Part shown: in pieces, positions 1-7,085 of the stretch
Layout: each line of letters opens with the position of its first letter
Numbering within the stretch: position 1 is the stretch's first letter
Position numbers and translations under genes: made by a program
The notes under the pieces: model-generated
Database searches by the model: none
The model's input: only the letters and a program-made list of their open reading frames with translations
Told to the model about the DNA's origin: nothing
Origin: DATGHS01 sp035307785
Lineage (GTDB): Bacteria; Planctomycetota; Planctomycetia; Gemmatales; Gemmataceae
Assembly (NCBI GenBank): GCA_035307785.1
Contig: DATGHS010000004.1
Coordinates: 1 to 13,128 of the forward strand
Length of the DNA: 13,128 nt
Direction: 5' to 3'

Positions 1-570
1 GCCGTCGCCGACCACACAGGCGACGATGAGATCCGGATTGTCGAACGCGGCTCCGTAAGCGTGGCTGAGCGCGTAGCCGAGTTCGCCGCCTTCGTGGATG
101 CTGCCGGGAGTCTCCGGGGCGACGTGGCTGGGGATGCCGCCGGGGAAGCTAAATTGCTTGAACAGCCGCTTCATCCCCTCGGCATCCTGGCTGATGTTCG
201 GGTAATATTCCGAATAACTTCCTTCGAGATACGAGTGGGCAACCAGCGACGGCCCGCCGTGGCCGGGGCCGATGATGTAGATCAGGTTCAGGTCGTCGCG
301 CTTGATCACGCGGTTGAGGTGCACGCAGAGCATGTTCAGGCCCGGCGAAGTGCCCCAGTGTCCGAGCAAGCGCGGCTTGATGTGCTCGCGCTTGAGCGGC
401 TCGCGCAGCAGCGGATTATCGAGGAGATAAATCTGGCCGACCGAGAGGTAATTCAGAGCGCGCCAGTAGGCGTCCAGTTTCTTCAGTTCGCTGGCGCTCA
501 GCGGGCCAGCGGTAGCGGTCTTTTGCCCGTCCTGGGGTTTCCGTTTCACATCGGTGCTAGTCGGAGTCAT
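1..570 (-). CDS. xfp: Phosphoketolase (xylulose-5-P/fructose-6-P), N-terminal 190 codons, truncated by window edge
   Basis: Thiamine-diphosphate enzyme of the cytoplasm that cleaves xylulose-5-phosphate and/or fructose-6-phosphate with phosphate to acetyl phosphate plus GAP or E4P. The family is usually about 800 residues, so only the N-terminal quarter is here and the gene continues beyond position 1. I read LLGHWGTSPGLN at residues 68-79 and GPGHGGPS at 101-108; these carry the two histidines conserved in phosphoketolases. IHEGGELGYALSHAYGAAFD follows at 158-177, with VGDG at the cut end, where the ThDP-binding region begins. The start is ATG at 568-570, preceded by an AAGGAT Shine-Dalgarno about 9 bases upstream. 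It is the last visible gene of the minus-strand run, 118 bp after the isomerase that makes its F6P substrate. Substrate preference (X5P only or dual) cannot be decided from this fragment. Family assignment is near certain. Confidence 0.96.
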   Translation of the reverse strand, partial: MTPTSTDVKRKPQDGQKTATAGPLSASELKKLDAYWRALNYLSVGQIYLLDNPLLREPLKREHIKPRLLGHWGTSPGLNMLCVHLNRVIKRDDLNLIYIIGPGHGGPSLVAHSYLEGSYSEYYPNISQDAEGMKRLFKQFSFPGGIPSHVAPETPGSIHEGGELGYALSHAYGAAFDNPDLIVACVVGDG

Positions 571-592
571 GGGTGTAATCCTTTTTATGCAG

Positions 593-649
593 GGCGGCTC
601 GCGGATCAGGTTGTTGCCATCGCATTCGGCCACGACCCGGCGAGCCGCC
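593..649 (-). promoter_or_regulatory. Intergenic inverted repeat between pgi and xfp
   Basis: Perfect 10-bp inverted repeat (593-602 with 640-649, core GCGGCTCG/CGAGCCGC), loop 37 nt, inside the 118-bp gap between the pgi stop and the xfp start. No T-run follows on the minus strand, so it does not look like an intrinsic terminator. It could be an mRNA-stabilising or attenuating hairpin that uncouples xfp from pgi expression. Function is inferred; only the repeat is seen. Confidence 0.35.
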
Positions 650-688
650 GTTACAGACCTTGGCCGAAAGCTTGTGAACCCTCGATAT

Positions 689-2263
689 TTACGACTTAGC
701 AAACGTCTTCTGGGCGGGACTGCCGTCATCGGCCGACCGCGCCCGTCCGTTTGCCGCAAGGTGTTCGAGCAACAGGAAAACCGTTTCCACTTCGCCGGCA
801 GCCCTGGCCTTCTCCGCAATCTGTTCGGCGGACTGCGGTGTAGCCGACAGGGCTGCGAGCACCTTGGCCTGTAATCCCAGCACCGAAGCGGCGGCTTTTT
901 TGCCGGCCTCGACGCCAGGTTGGTGGTAAGCGTTGACACCTATGAGACTGGCGTAAAGCCCCACCGCGCGCTCGAAGAGGGCGATCAACGCGCCCACCGT
1001 GCGGGCCTCAACGCGGGGAACCGTAATGGTCATCGACTCGCGGTCGTTGTCGAACAACGCCGAACGCGTGCCGAGCAGGAAGCCATGCAAGTAATCGCCG
1101 ACTGTGACCCCCGATTCGACCGGTTGGGCCAAGCCGCCATCCTCGAGCACACGAACAAACACCACGAAGAAATTCGGCACGCCTTCGCGCAATTGCTGCA
1201 CGTAGGCATGTTGATCCGTCGAGCCCTTATTGCCGTAGACCGCGAGCCCCTGGTTCACAAGCCGGCCTTGCAGGTCGAATTCCTTGCCGAGCGACTCCAT
1301 GACCAACTGTTGCAAGTAACGGCTGAACAGAAGCAGGCGGTCCTTGTACGGCAAGACGACCATGTCCTTCTGCCCTTTACCGCCAGTGGCATGGTGCCAC
1401 ATTAAGGCCATGAGCGCGGCTGGATTCCTCTTCACATCATTCTTGCGCGTGGCTTCATCGCAGGCCGCGGCGCCGGCCAGTAAGCCGTCGATATCCAAGC
1501 CTTGCAATGCGGCCGGCAACAGGCCGACAGCCGAGAGCACGCTGGTCCGGCCACCAATCCAGTCGAACATCGGAAAGCGCGCGAGCCATTTTTCTTGCAC
1601 CGCGGTTTTGTCCATATTCGAGCCGGCCATCGTAATCGCCACGGCATGGCTCGGAAAATCCAGGCCGGCCAGGCGGTAAGCATGCGCCACCAAGAGCATG
1701 CCGTTATGGGTCTCGGGCGTGCCGCCACTTTTGGATGTGACGACGCAGAGCGTTTCGCCCAGCTTTCCGGTTAACTTCTCCAGGGTGCGGGAAATACCGT
1801 CGGGATCGGTGTTGTCGATGAAGTCAATCGACATCTTATCGCGCGTGGGACCGCCGAGCGCGTCGGCCACGAACATAGGCCCGAGGGCCGATCCGCCAAT
1901 GCCGATGGACAGAATATGCGTGAATTTGGAAGCCGACGGCGGTCGAGTCTTGCCGTCGTGTACTTTCGCGGCAAATGCTTTGACATAATCGATGGTCTGC
2001 CGGATTTCGGCCGTGATCTCTTTGCTTGGCGCCAGTTGCGGAGCGCGAAGCCAGTAGTGGCCCACCATGCGCTTCTCATCCGGATTGGCGATGGCGCCTT
2101 TTTCCAGCGCATCCATGTCTGCGAATGCATGCTGCAACGAAGGCCCCATTTTTTCCGGGAAGTTGTCGTCAAACTTCATACGGCTTACGTCGAGCGCGAG
2201 CCCGAGCGCAGGGATGGAACACCAGTACTGCTGGTGACGCTGCCACAGCTGCGCTGCGTTCAT
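689..2263 (-). CDS. pgi: Glucose-6-phosphate isomerase
   Basis: Interconverts glucose-6-phosphate and fructose-6-phosphate in glycolysis/gluconeogenesis. With the start chosen here it is 524 residues. The two SIS sugar-isomerase domains are visible: IGIGGSALGP at about 120-129, the phosphate-binding SKSGGTPET at about 177-185, FDWIGGRTSVLSAVGLLP around 233-250 (PGI signature), ESLGKE at about 323, GSTDQHAYVQQL with the conserved His at about 352, and HQPGVEAGKKAA with the conserved Lys at about 455. A C-terminal helical tail (SAEQIAEKA...ETVFLLLEHLAANGR) resembles the tail of cyanobacterial-type PGIs. I chose ATG 2261-2263 because AGGAGA lies about 9 bases upstream. An in-frame GTG at 2294-2296 would add 11 residues and overlap the thrE stop, with no good Shine-Dalgarno. 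The gene follows thrE after 25 bp and precedes phosphoketolase, which uses its product. Confidence 0.96.
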   Translation of the reverse strand: MNAAQLWQRHQQYWCSIPALGLALDVSRMKFDDNFPEKMGPSLQHAFADMDALEKGAIANPDEKRMVGHYWLRAPQLAPSKEITAEIRQTIDYVKAFAAKVHDGKTRPPSASKFTHILSIGIGGSALGPMFVADALGGPTRDKMSIDFIDNTDPDGISRTLEKLTGKLGETLCVVTSKSGGTPETHNGMLLVAHAYRLAGLDFPSHAVAITMAGSNMDKTAVQEKWLARFPMFDWIGGRTSVLSAVGLLPAALQGLDIDGLLAGAAACDEATRKNDVKRNPAALMALMWHHATGGKGQKDMVVLPYKDRLLLFSRYLQQLVMESLGKEFDLQGRLVNQGLAVYGNKGSTDQHAYVQQLREGVPNFFVVFVRVLEDGGLAQPVESGVTVGDYLHGFLLGTRSALFDNDRESMTITVPRVEARTVGALIALFERAVGLYASLIGVNAYHQPGVEAGKKAAASVLGLQAKVLAALSATPQSAEQIAEKARAAGEVETVFLLLEHLAANGRARSADDGSPAQKTFAKS

Positions 2264-2288
2264 CACGTTGGTATCTCCTGTTCGCTGG

Positions 2289-3617
2289 TTAGCCACTGGT
2301 GCGTAATGGCTCTTGGGTCAACGGTCGGTCTGTAGTGCGTGGCGTCGCATGAGCGGTCTGGCCACCGACGTCCAAATTCGTGCTGCGGGCCATCGCTCCA
2401 ACAGCATGGGCGCCAAGAATGACTCCGAGCGCCAACGCAGCCACCACGAGACATCCTTGTAAGCCGCTGCCAAGTGTTGCGGCTACCAATTCCGAGTCTG
2501 CACCATACAGTTGCCTTGCAAGCTGAAGCGCTCCGCCCAGAGCGCGATACAGGCTCAGGCCCGGTATCATGGTCACGGCGCCGGCGAAAGCGATGACCGC
2601 AATCGGTGTCTTGCGGGACCGGCCCATCCAGGCCGCCAGTCCGCCTACAATTAAACCACCCAAAAACGTCGCCGTTTCCAGCCAGCAACCCGACTTGAGT
2701 GCCAGAAAGCGCAGGCCGTGCCCAGCCATTCCACTCAGGGCAACCATCCAGAGTTGTCGTCCCGGCGTGTTATAGAAAACCGCGAAGCCGCAGGTTACGA
2801 CTCCAGCCAAAGCCATGTCGGAAACGAGGTTCAGCTTCAGCCCAACCGCGTTCCGTTCCGCAAAATGCGCCGTCGGCAACATCAATTCCACGCCGACCAG
2901 GATGCCCAACGCGCTAGCCAAAAGAATTCCGCCCGCCAGGCCGAACCGGGACAAACTCATGGGCACGTGGTTGTCGATCAGGTCAAACAAGCCATTGATC
3001 AGGTGCGGCCCCGGCACGATCATCAGGGCCGGCACAATCAGGGCCAGCGCCGGCGATTGCGTCCAGCCCAGCCGGATTGCGGCACCGCCCAGGACCGCCC
3101 CAATCAACGCGGCTACGAACGGCAAAAGCAAGAGACTGTAATGGCGCTTGCCCAACTCTTGCCGGGCAAGCAGTCCCAGGGCGGTAGCCAGACCCGCGAT
3201 TGCCGCCGCGCCGGCATCGGCCCCCAGCAACCCGGCCAGAGCCGACGCAGCAAGCCCCAGCAATGTGGCCGACAGCCAGCGCGAGTAACGCGGGCTCTCG
3301 CGTTCAACCGCGCGCAGCAACGACAAGGCCATGTCCGGCTCAAGTTTGCCATGGCGCAGTCGATCCAAGATTTCGTGCACACGGGCTTGCACTGCCATGT
3401 TGTAACGCAATTCGCGGATGTCTTCATGGACCGGCATCTCACCCGGCAGTGAGACCGTCAGGCCGCGGTATGCCACCGCGATATGACATATGTCGCCGGT
3501 CACGGCCCTTGCCGTTGCCTTGAGCGTGCGGTGAATCTGCGCGGTTGATTCGTTGTGCTCCAGCAGCAGCCGGCCGGCCTGGAGCAGCAGATTCATTGTT
3601 GTTTGCGCTTCAGTCAT
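2289..3617 (-). CDS. ThrE-family threonine/serine exporter (fused two-domain form)
   Basis: Integral membrane protein of about 442 residues of the ThrE family (threonine/serine efflux, as in corynebacterial ThrE). The N-terminal soluble part carries the family pattern LLLEHNESTAQIHRTL near residues 18-33 and the IAVAYRGLTVSLPGE stretch. It is followed by about ten hydrophobic segments in two blocks matching the ThrE (DUF1212) and ThrE_2 (DUF3815) domains; the second block contains AVIAFAGAVTMIPGLSLYRAL. Both domains in one chain is the fused form; other bacteria split them. The start is uncertain: TTG 3627-3629, ATG 3615-3617 and ATG 3594-3596 are all in frame and none has a clear Shine-Dalgarno. 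I take 3617, 20 bp after the pckA stop, so translation may be coupled. The substrate is inferred from family only; this family also includes proteins of unknown substrate. In this operon it may relieve amino-acid overflow. Confidence 0.85.
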   Translation of the reverse strand: MTEAQTTMNLLLQAGRLLLEHNESTAQIHRTLKATARAVTGDICHIAVAYRGLTVSLPGEMPVHEDIRELRYNMAVQARVHEILDRLRHGKLEPDMALSLLRAVERESPRYSRWLSATLLGLAASALAGLLGADAGAAAIAGLATALGLLARQELGKRHYSLLLLPFVAALIGAVLGGAAIRLGWTQSPALALIVPALMIVPGPHLINGLFDLIDNHVPMSLSRFGLAGGILLASALGILVGVELMLPTAHFAERNAVGLKLNLVSDMALAGVVTCGFAVFYNTPGRQLWMVALSGMAGHGLRFLALKSGCWLETATFLGGLIVGGLAAWMGRSRKTPIAVIAFAGAVTMIPGLSLYRALGGALQLARQLYGADSELVAATLGSGLQGCLVVAALALGVILGAHAVGAMARSTNLDVGGQTAHATPRTTDRPLTQEPLRTSG

Positions 3618-3637
3618 ACCGTTGGTCAATGGTTGAA

Positions 3638-5224
3638 TCAGATTGCAGGGGACGCCGCCCGCACTTCCGCACTCGCCCCGGCTTCGTACTTCTTGAAATT
3701 ATCCACAAACAATTTCGCGAGCTTCTTGGCCGAGGCATCATAGGCTGCCTTGTCGGCCCACGTGTCGCGCGGCCAAAGGATTTCTGCTGGTACGCCGGGG
3801 CACGCGCTGACCACGCCGAAGCCAAAGATCGGGTCGCGCTTGGTGCTGCCACTGGCAATCGCCCCGCTGTGAATCGCATCGATCAGCGCGCGGGTGTGGG
3901 CGAGTTTGATGCGCTTGCCGACCCCATAACCGCCGCCGCTCCAGCCGGTGTTCACCAACCAGACGCGGGCGTTTTGTTGCCGCATCTTCGCAGCGAGTAA
4001 TTCCGCATATTTGCTGGGATGCCAGACCAGGAATGGCCCACCGAAGCAGGGCGAGAATGTGGCCGACGGCTCCTTCACGCCGATCTCCGTTCCGGCCACT
4101 TTCGCGGTATAGCCGCTGATGAAGTGGTACATCGCTTGCGCTGGCGACAGTGAGCTCACCGGTGGCAGAACACCGAAAGCATCGCACGTGAGGAAGATGA
4201 TGTCCGTCGGATGCCCGGCCATGCAGGGGATGTGGGCGTTCTGGATGAAATTGATTGGGTAGGCGCCGCGCGTATTTTCCGTGATGGTGGTGTCGGTGAA
4301 ATCGACCTCACGATCTTCGTCCAGGACAACGTTTTCCAGAACGGCGCCAAAACGCAGGGCTCGGAAAATATCAGGCTCATTCTCGGGCGAAAGATTGATT
4401 GCTTTTGCGTAGCAGCCCCCTTCAATATTGAATATTCCGTCGTCACTCCAGACGTGCTCGTCGTCGCCGACCAAATCGCGCTTTGGGTCCGCCGAGAGTG
4501 TGGTCTTGCCGGTCCCCGAGAGCCCAAAGAGCAGTGACGAGCGGCCCGTCTTGCGGTCGGCCGTCGCCGAACAATGCATGGAAAGCAGGCCGCGCTTCGG
4601 AGCGAAGTAATTCGCCACGGTGAAGACGCCCTTTTTCATCTCGCCGGCATACTCGGTTCCGAGGATAATTAATTCACGCTCTTCCAGGCTCAGGCAAATG
4701 CTCGTCTTGGAATCGACGCCGGTCGTGAACCGGTTGGAGGGGAAGGCGCCCGCATTGCAAATGACAAAGTCCGGCTTGCCGAACGATTCGAGTTCTTGCT
4801 TCGTGGGCCGGATCAACATGGTGTGCATGAACAGGGCATGATAAGGCCGCGAGCAGATGACGCGCACCTTGATGCGATACTTTGGGTCCCAACCGGCGAA
4901 GCCATCGAAGCAATACAAGCGATCGCGCGTGTTCAGATAATCATGAGCTCGCTCGCGGTTGATGATAAAGGACTGCGTGTCGAGCGGGACGTTCACTGGG
5001 CCCCACCACACGTCCGCTTCTGACTCGGGGTGCCGCACGACGCGCTTGTCCTTCGGCGAACGGCCCGTCTTCGTGCCGGAGTAGGCGACCAGCGCGCCGT
5101 TTTCCGCGATGCTCGCTTCTTTCTCGTACCGGATCGCGTGCTCATATAGCAGACTAGGAGGAAGATTATGATGAATTTCCTCAACCGTGATGTCATATTC
5201 GCGCAGATGGAATGAAGGACTCAT
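3638..5224 (-). CDS. pckA: Phosphoenolpyruvate carboxykinase (ATP)
   Basis: Cytoplasmic enzyme converting oxaloacetate plus ATP to PEP, CO2 and ADP (gluconeogenesis), or the reverse as a fermentative CO2-fixing step. The 528-residue length fits the ATP-dependent family. Motifs seen: YSGTKTGRSPKDKR at about 48-61, EYAGEMKKG around 191-199 with the metal/substrate lysines, SMHCSA with the metal-binding His at about 217, the P-loop GLSGTGKTTLSADPKR from about 234, and the kinase-2 region DDEHVWSDDGIFNIEGG from about 254 with catalytic aspartates. ENTRGAYPI and FSPCFGGPF complete the signature. The ATG at 5222-5224 is preceded by AAAGGAG with 6-base spacing. An upstream in-frame start at 5284 would overlap the preceding small ORF and has no comparable ribosome-binding site. 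It follows that small ORF by 56 bp, with a short GC-rich hairpin at about 5256-5277, and precedes thrE by 20 bp. Confidence 0.97.
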   Translation of the reverse strand: MSPSFHLREYDITVEEIHHNLPPSLLYEHAIRYEKEASIAENGALVAYSGTKTGRSPKDKRVVRHPESEADVWWGPVNVPLDTQSFIINRERAHDYLNTRDRLYCFDGFAGWDPKYRIKVRVICSRPYHALFMHTMLIRPTKQELESFGKPDFVICNAGAFPSNRFTTGVDSKTSICLSLEERELIILGTEYAGEMKKGVFTVANYFAPKRGLLSMHCSATADRKTGRSSLLFGLSGTGKTTLSADPKRDLVGDDEHVWSDDGIFNIEGGCYAKAINLSPENEPDIFRALRFGAVLENVVLDEDREVDFTDTTITENTRGAYPINFIQNAHIPCMAGHPTDIIFLTCDAFGVLPPVSSLSPAQAMYHFISGYTAKVAGTEIGVKEPSATFSPCFGGPFLVWHPSKYAELLAAKMRQQNARVWLVNTGWSGGGYGVGKRIKLAHTRALIDAIHSGAIASGSTKRDPIFGFGVVSACPGVPAEILWPRDTWADKAAYDASAKKLAKLFVDNFKKYEAGASAEVRAASPAI

Positions 5225-5280
5225 GAAATCTCCTTTGCTTGGCTCAACGAGATACCGACAGCGCTCGGTCGCGCTGCCGA

Positions 5281-5447
5281 TCAATTGACTTCCAGTTCAT
5301 TCAGTTCCTTGCGGATCACGCCAGCGCTCTCGCGCAGGCGGACCGTCTCTTGCCCGCCGACGAGCTGCGGCCTGTAAACGATGACCTTGCGAATGGCCAC
5401 AACGTCGGACGTCGGTGTGCCTATCTCCACTATGGCGCGCTTTTCAT
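5281..5447 (-). pseudogene. Small ORF (about 55 codons) with apparent frameshift near its start
   Basis: On the minus strand an ideal Shine-Dalgarno (GGAGGG, about 6 bases) precedes ATG 5445-5447, but that frame stops after MKSAP. The -1/+1 neighbouring frame is open from there to TGA 5281-5283 and reads ...KRAIVEIGTPTSDVVAIRK... ending KELNELEVN, rich in charged residues and without membrane segments. Adding one A to the AAAA run just after the ATG would give a continuous 55-residue ORF beginning MKKRAIVEIG. So either one base is missing (sequencing/assembly error or real mutation), or translation starts at GTG 5428-5430 giving 49 residues. It sits 32 bp after the BON gene and 56 bp before pckA, on the same strand. 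I do not recognise the family; a product of unknown function is all that can be claimed. Coding looks plausible; the frameshift reading is inference. Confidence 0.5.
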
Positions 5448-5479
5448 TCGTCCCTCCAAGCCTTGATAGCCGTCTTCAC

Positions 5480-5746
5480 TCACCTCGGCTCCGAACTCGG
5501 TTCGCGCTCGACCTGAACGTTTACTTCAATCGGCGTGGTCGTCGGAACGCCGATTACGTCGAGCGTTCCTTGAATGGCAAGCTGCTTGATATAGAAACTG
5601 GCAGTGCGGCCGCGAATCTCGATGCGAGCTTCCGTTACCTCCACCTCCAAATCGCGAATGCGGTCGCCGGTACGTTCCAGGATTCGGCGCCGGATCGATT
5701 CTTTGAGTTCGGGCAGTCCTGGCTCGTTCGCTTTCGGCCCCCTCAT
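5480..5746 (-). CDS. Small BON-domain protein
   Basis: An 88-residue protein whose central 65 residues match the BON (OsmY/nodulation) fold: ESIRRRILERTGDRIRDLEV, then VTEARIEIRGRTASFYIKQL, then the IEVNVQVE closing strand. The RGRxxSxYxKQLA variant is the form I associate with planctomycete BON proteins. No convincing signal peptide is visible, so it may be cytoplasmic, unlike the classical periplasmic OsmY. BON domains bind phospholipid or other envelope ligands, and members are often stress-induced. I chose ATG 5744-5746 because AGGGGAAC lies just upstream; two further in-frame ATGs at 5761 and 5773 have weaker contexts. The gene lies between the transketolase remnant and the frameshifted small ORF, on the operon strand. 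Domain call is fairly firm; role unknown. Confidence 0.8.
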   Translation of the reverse strand: MRGPKANEPGLPELKESIRRRILERTGDRIRDLEVEVTEARIEIRGRTASFYIKQLAIQGTLDVIGVPTTTPIEVNVQVEREPSSEPR

Positions 5747-5852
5747 GGCAGTTCCCCTCATTGAAAACAGCACTTGGGCGAATTCCAGAATCGTCTGATT
5801 TCAGGCTCTTCATCTGCTCGACGACGCGATTCAGAACGGCGTCTTTGGTCAT
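5747..5852 (-). other. Junction segment with short ORF MTKDAVLNRVVEQMKSLK...
   Basis: Directly after the transketolase remnant, an ATG (5850-5852) overlaps its TGA stop as TGATGA and opens a frame of about 35 protein-like codons (MTKDAVLNRVVEQMKSLKSD...) before running out of frame over the BON gene to 5526. It has no Shine-Dalgarno. It may be the leftover start or interior of a deleted gene, or only spacer. I do not recognise the sequence and do not call it a gene. Confidence 0.3.
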
Positions 5853-5959
5853 CAGGAATAGGGCAGGTCGTGGCCGGAATTGGCCGTCTGCACCGCACCC
5901 ATCGACAGCGTGCGAATCGTATAGATGCAGACTTGATCGATGTCGCTTTTGCTCATCAT
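5852..5959 (-). pseudogene. tkt: Transketolase 5'-end remnant
   Basis: The reading frame from ATG 5954-5956 (or 5957-5959) gives MSKSDIDQVCIYTIRTLSMG then AVQTANSGH, which closely matches the extreme N-terminus of bacterial transketolases (typically ...DIDQLCINTIRxLSxDAVQxANSGHPGxPM...). Similarity stops abruptly after the GH pair at about 5870: instead of PGxPM the frame reads DLPYS and ends at TGA 5852-5854. Only about 29 of the roughly 670 codons expected are therefore present. An AAGGAGG at 6003-6009 lies upstream, 10 bases before an in-frame TTG (5990-5992) that would add 12 residues. The fragment sits within a phosphoketolase/PGI/PEPCK operon, where a transketolase would be metabolically at home. 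Either a deletion removed the rest, or a copy of the 5' end was carried in by recombination. A short 34-46 residue peptide could still be translated. Confidence 0.75.
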
Positions 5960-6029
5960 GACGCAGGTTCGTCGCGACGCGCCTAACCACAACCTCTTCA
6001 CACCTCCTTGTGCATTGCCGCAATCTTCG

Positions 6030-6800
6030 CTATAGCCGCAGCCAGCGCAGGCCGCGCGCAAACAGGCAAATCTGTCCCAAGCCTATCCACGCAAATAACA
6101 CGGTCAGCCCGACGGCAACGACCGTTATCCAGCCAATTGTTCTCCGGGTTATTTTGGCCAAATCCTCGCGAACATTGTCCAGTTGTGATTGCCAATCATC
6201 CACGGTTTCCAGACATTTCTGCAGCACTGCGTCCACCCGATTCGTCGTTGCAGCTACATTCTGTGGACTGGCTTGCTTGTCGCCGTCGTCCAGCGCGTTC
6301 TCTAAATGATGCAGCAGGCCAGAAATCTGTTGCGCATCGCCGGCCCGTTGTTTCAATTGATCGGGGTCAATCCGGATTCCTCGCCGGGGCGCCACTTCCT
6401 GAAAGGTATCCAGCAAGCTGGCAACGACGGCCGCTGCATCTGATAAACTGTCTAATCTTCCGCCCAGTTCATCCAGGTCGGGAGCCGCCTTTTGTTCGAT
6501 CAGTTTTCGTGCGGCGCGGGCAGCACGCGCGCCTCGCTCGCCACCGGCACCGAAGTCGGCCGACTCCCGGTCCACACTGCGAACATCGGCACGGGCCTTT
6601 TCGGCCGCCCCACGGACATTCTGGTTGGCCGCGGAGGCCCGCGCCAAGCCTGCGTCGATCCGATTCGAGATCGCTTGGATCTTGTGCGAAGCCTTTTGGT
6701 GCGCCATCCAAGTGCCAATGATCACCACCGCACAGCCAATCGTTCCCACCGCGGAGAAAAACAGCAAGATTGCCCCGCTGAGCCGGCGCAATAGCACCAT
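6030..6800 (-). CDS. Two-TM membrane protein with large coiled-coil extracytoplasmic segment
   Basis: A 256-residue protein of unknown family. One hydrophobic helix lies near residues 8-31 (ILLFFSAVGTIGCAVVIIGT) and another near 221-244 (TIGWITVVAVGLTVLFAWIG). About 185 residues between them are rich in Ala, Glu, Arg, Gln and Asp, with heptad-like spacing (IQAISNRIDAGLARASAANQ; LDELGGRLDSLSDAAAVVASLL; VDAVLQKCLETVDDWQSQLD), predicting coiled coil. The second helix ends close to the C-terminus in a short basic tail, so both ends are probably cytoplasmic and the coiled coil extracytoplasmic. The ATG at 6798-6800 has GAGG about 8 bases upstream and follows the stop of the 39-residue ORF by two bases, so the two are likely translationally coupled. 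The architecture is that of an envelope-spacing or sensor-like protein, but no signalling domain is visible and no function is claimed. Confidence 0.8.
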   Translation of the reverse strand: MVLLRRLSGAILLFFSAVGTIGCAVVIIGTWMAHQKASHKIQAISNRIDAGLARASAANQNVRGAAEKARADVRSVDRESADFGAGGERGARAARAARKLIEQKAAPDLDELGGRLDSLSDAAAVVASLLDTFQEVAPRRGIRIDPDQLKQRAGDAQQISGLLHHLENALDDGDKQASPQNVAATTNRVDAVLQKCLETVDDWQSQLDNVREDLAKITRRTIGWITVVAVGLTVLFAWIGLGQICLFARGLRWLRL

Positions 6801-6802
6801 GT

Positions 6803-6922
6803 TTACGACCTCGCCGCACGTTGGACCGGAGCTACCCCGACGACGGTCTTGTTTTCGGCTCCGTCTGCGTTCGCCGAAAACTCGGCGTCAATCCGGCCGG
6901 AGAGACTCCTGACTTCTGGCAT
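6803..6922 (-). CDS. Small 39-residue protein, first gene of the operon
   Basis: ATG 6920-6922 opens a 39-codon ORF (MPEVRSLSGRIDAEFSANAD... ending QRAARS) that stops at TAA 6803-6805. Support for translation is strong for its size: a textbook AAGGAGG (6930-6936) lies exactly 7 bases before the ATG, and the stop is two bases before the ATG of the following membrane-protein gene (TAA-AC-ATG), the geometry of translational coupling. The peptide is soluble, neutral to slightly basic, with no membrane segment or Cys. I do not recognise it. It may be a real small protein, or a leader ORF whose translation controls access to the downstream start. It is the first ORF downstream of the putative sigma-54 promoter. 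Confidence 0.6.
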   Translation of the reverse strand: MPEVRSLSGRIDAEFSANADGAENKTVVGVAPVQRAARS

Positions 6923-7022
6923 CCTCCGACCTCCTTTGATTGGGCACGCTCAGCCCAGAGCGCTTACGGGAGACAGCTAGTTGAGATAAGCTCAGCAACC
7001 GCATTCTTGATTCCGCGTTAAT

Positions 7023-7038
7023 GGCAAAGAATGTGCCA
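7023..7038 (-). promoter_or_regulatory. Putative sigma-54 (RpoN) -24/-12 promoter
   Basis: The minus strand reads TTGGCACATTCTTTGCCA. The family consensus is TGGCAC-N5-TTGCW: the -24 TGGCAC (7033-7038) is exact, the spacing between the GG and GC elements is the required 10 bases, and the -12 element is TTGCC (last base off consensus). Transcription would start about 12 bases further left, near 7010-7013, giving a leader of about 90 nt before the 39-residue ORF. It needs an activator of the enhancer-binding type, not encoded in this window. Confidence 0.6.
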
Positions 7039-7085
7039 AAGAAATTGGTACGCGGTGATTCTGTGCTTTTCTTTACCGAATCGCC

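Noticed and set aside
61..699. 212-codon plus-strand ORF
   Set aside because: Antisense to the phosphoketolase start, whose N-terminal motifs are unmistakable on the minus strand.
2718..3452. 244-codon plus-strand ORF rich in Gln/Arg
   Set aside because: Antisense to the ThrE-family gene; composition is that of a mirrored GC-rich membrane-protein gene.
5526..6023. 165-codon minus-strand ORF across the remnant/BON region
   Set aside because: Frame conflicts with both the transketolase remnant and the BON gene; only its MTKDAV... middle looks protein-like and is noted separately.
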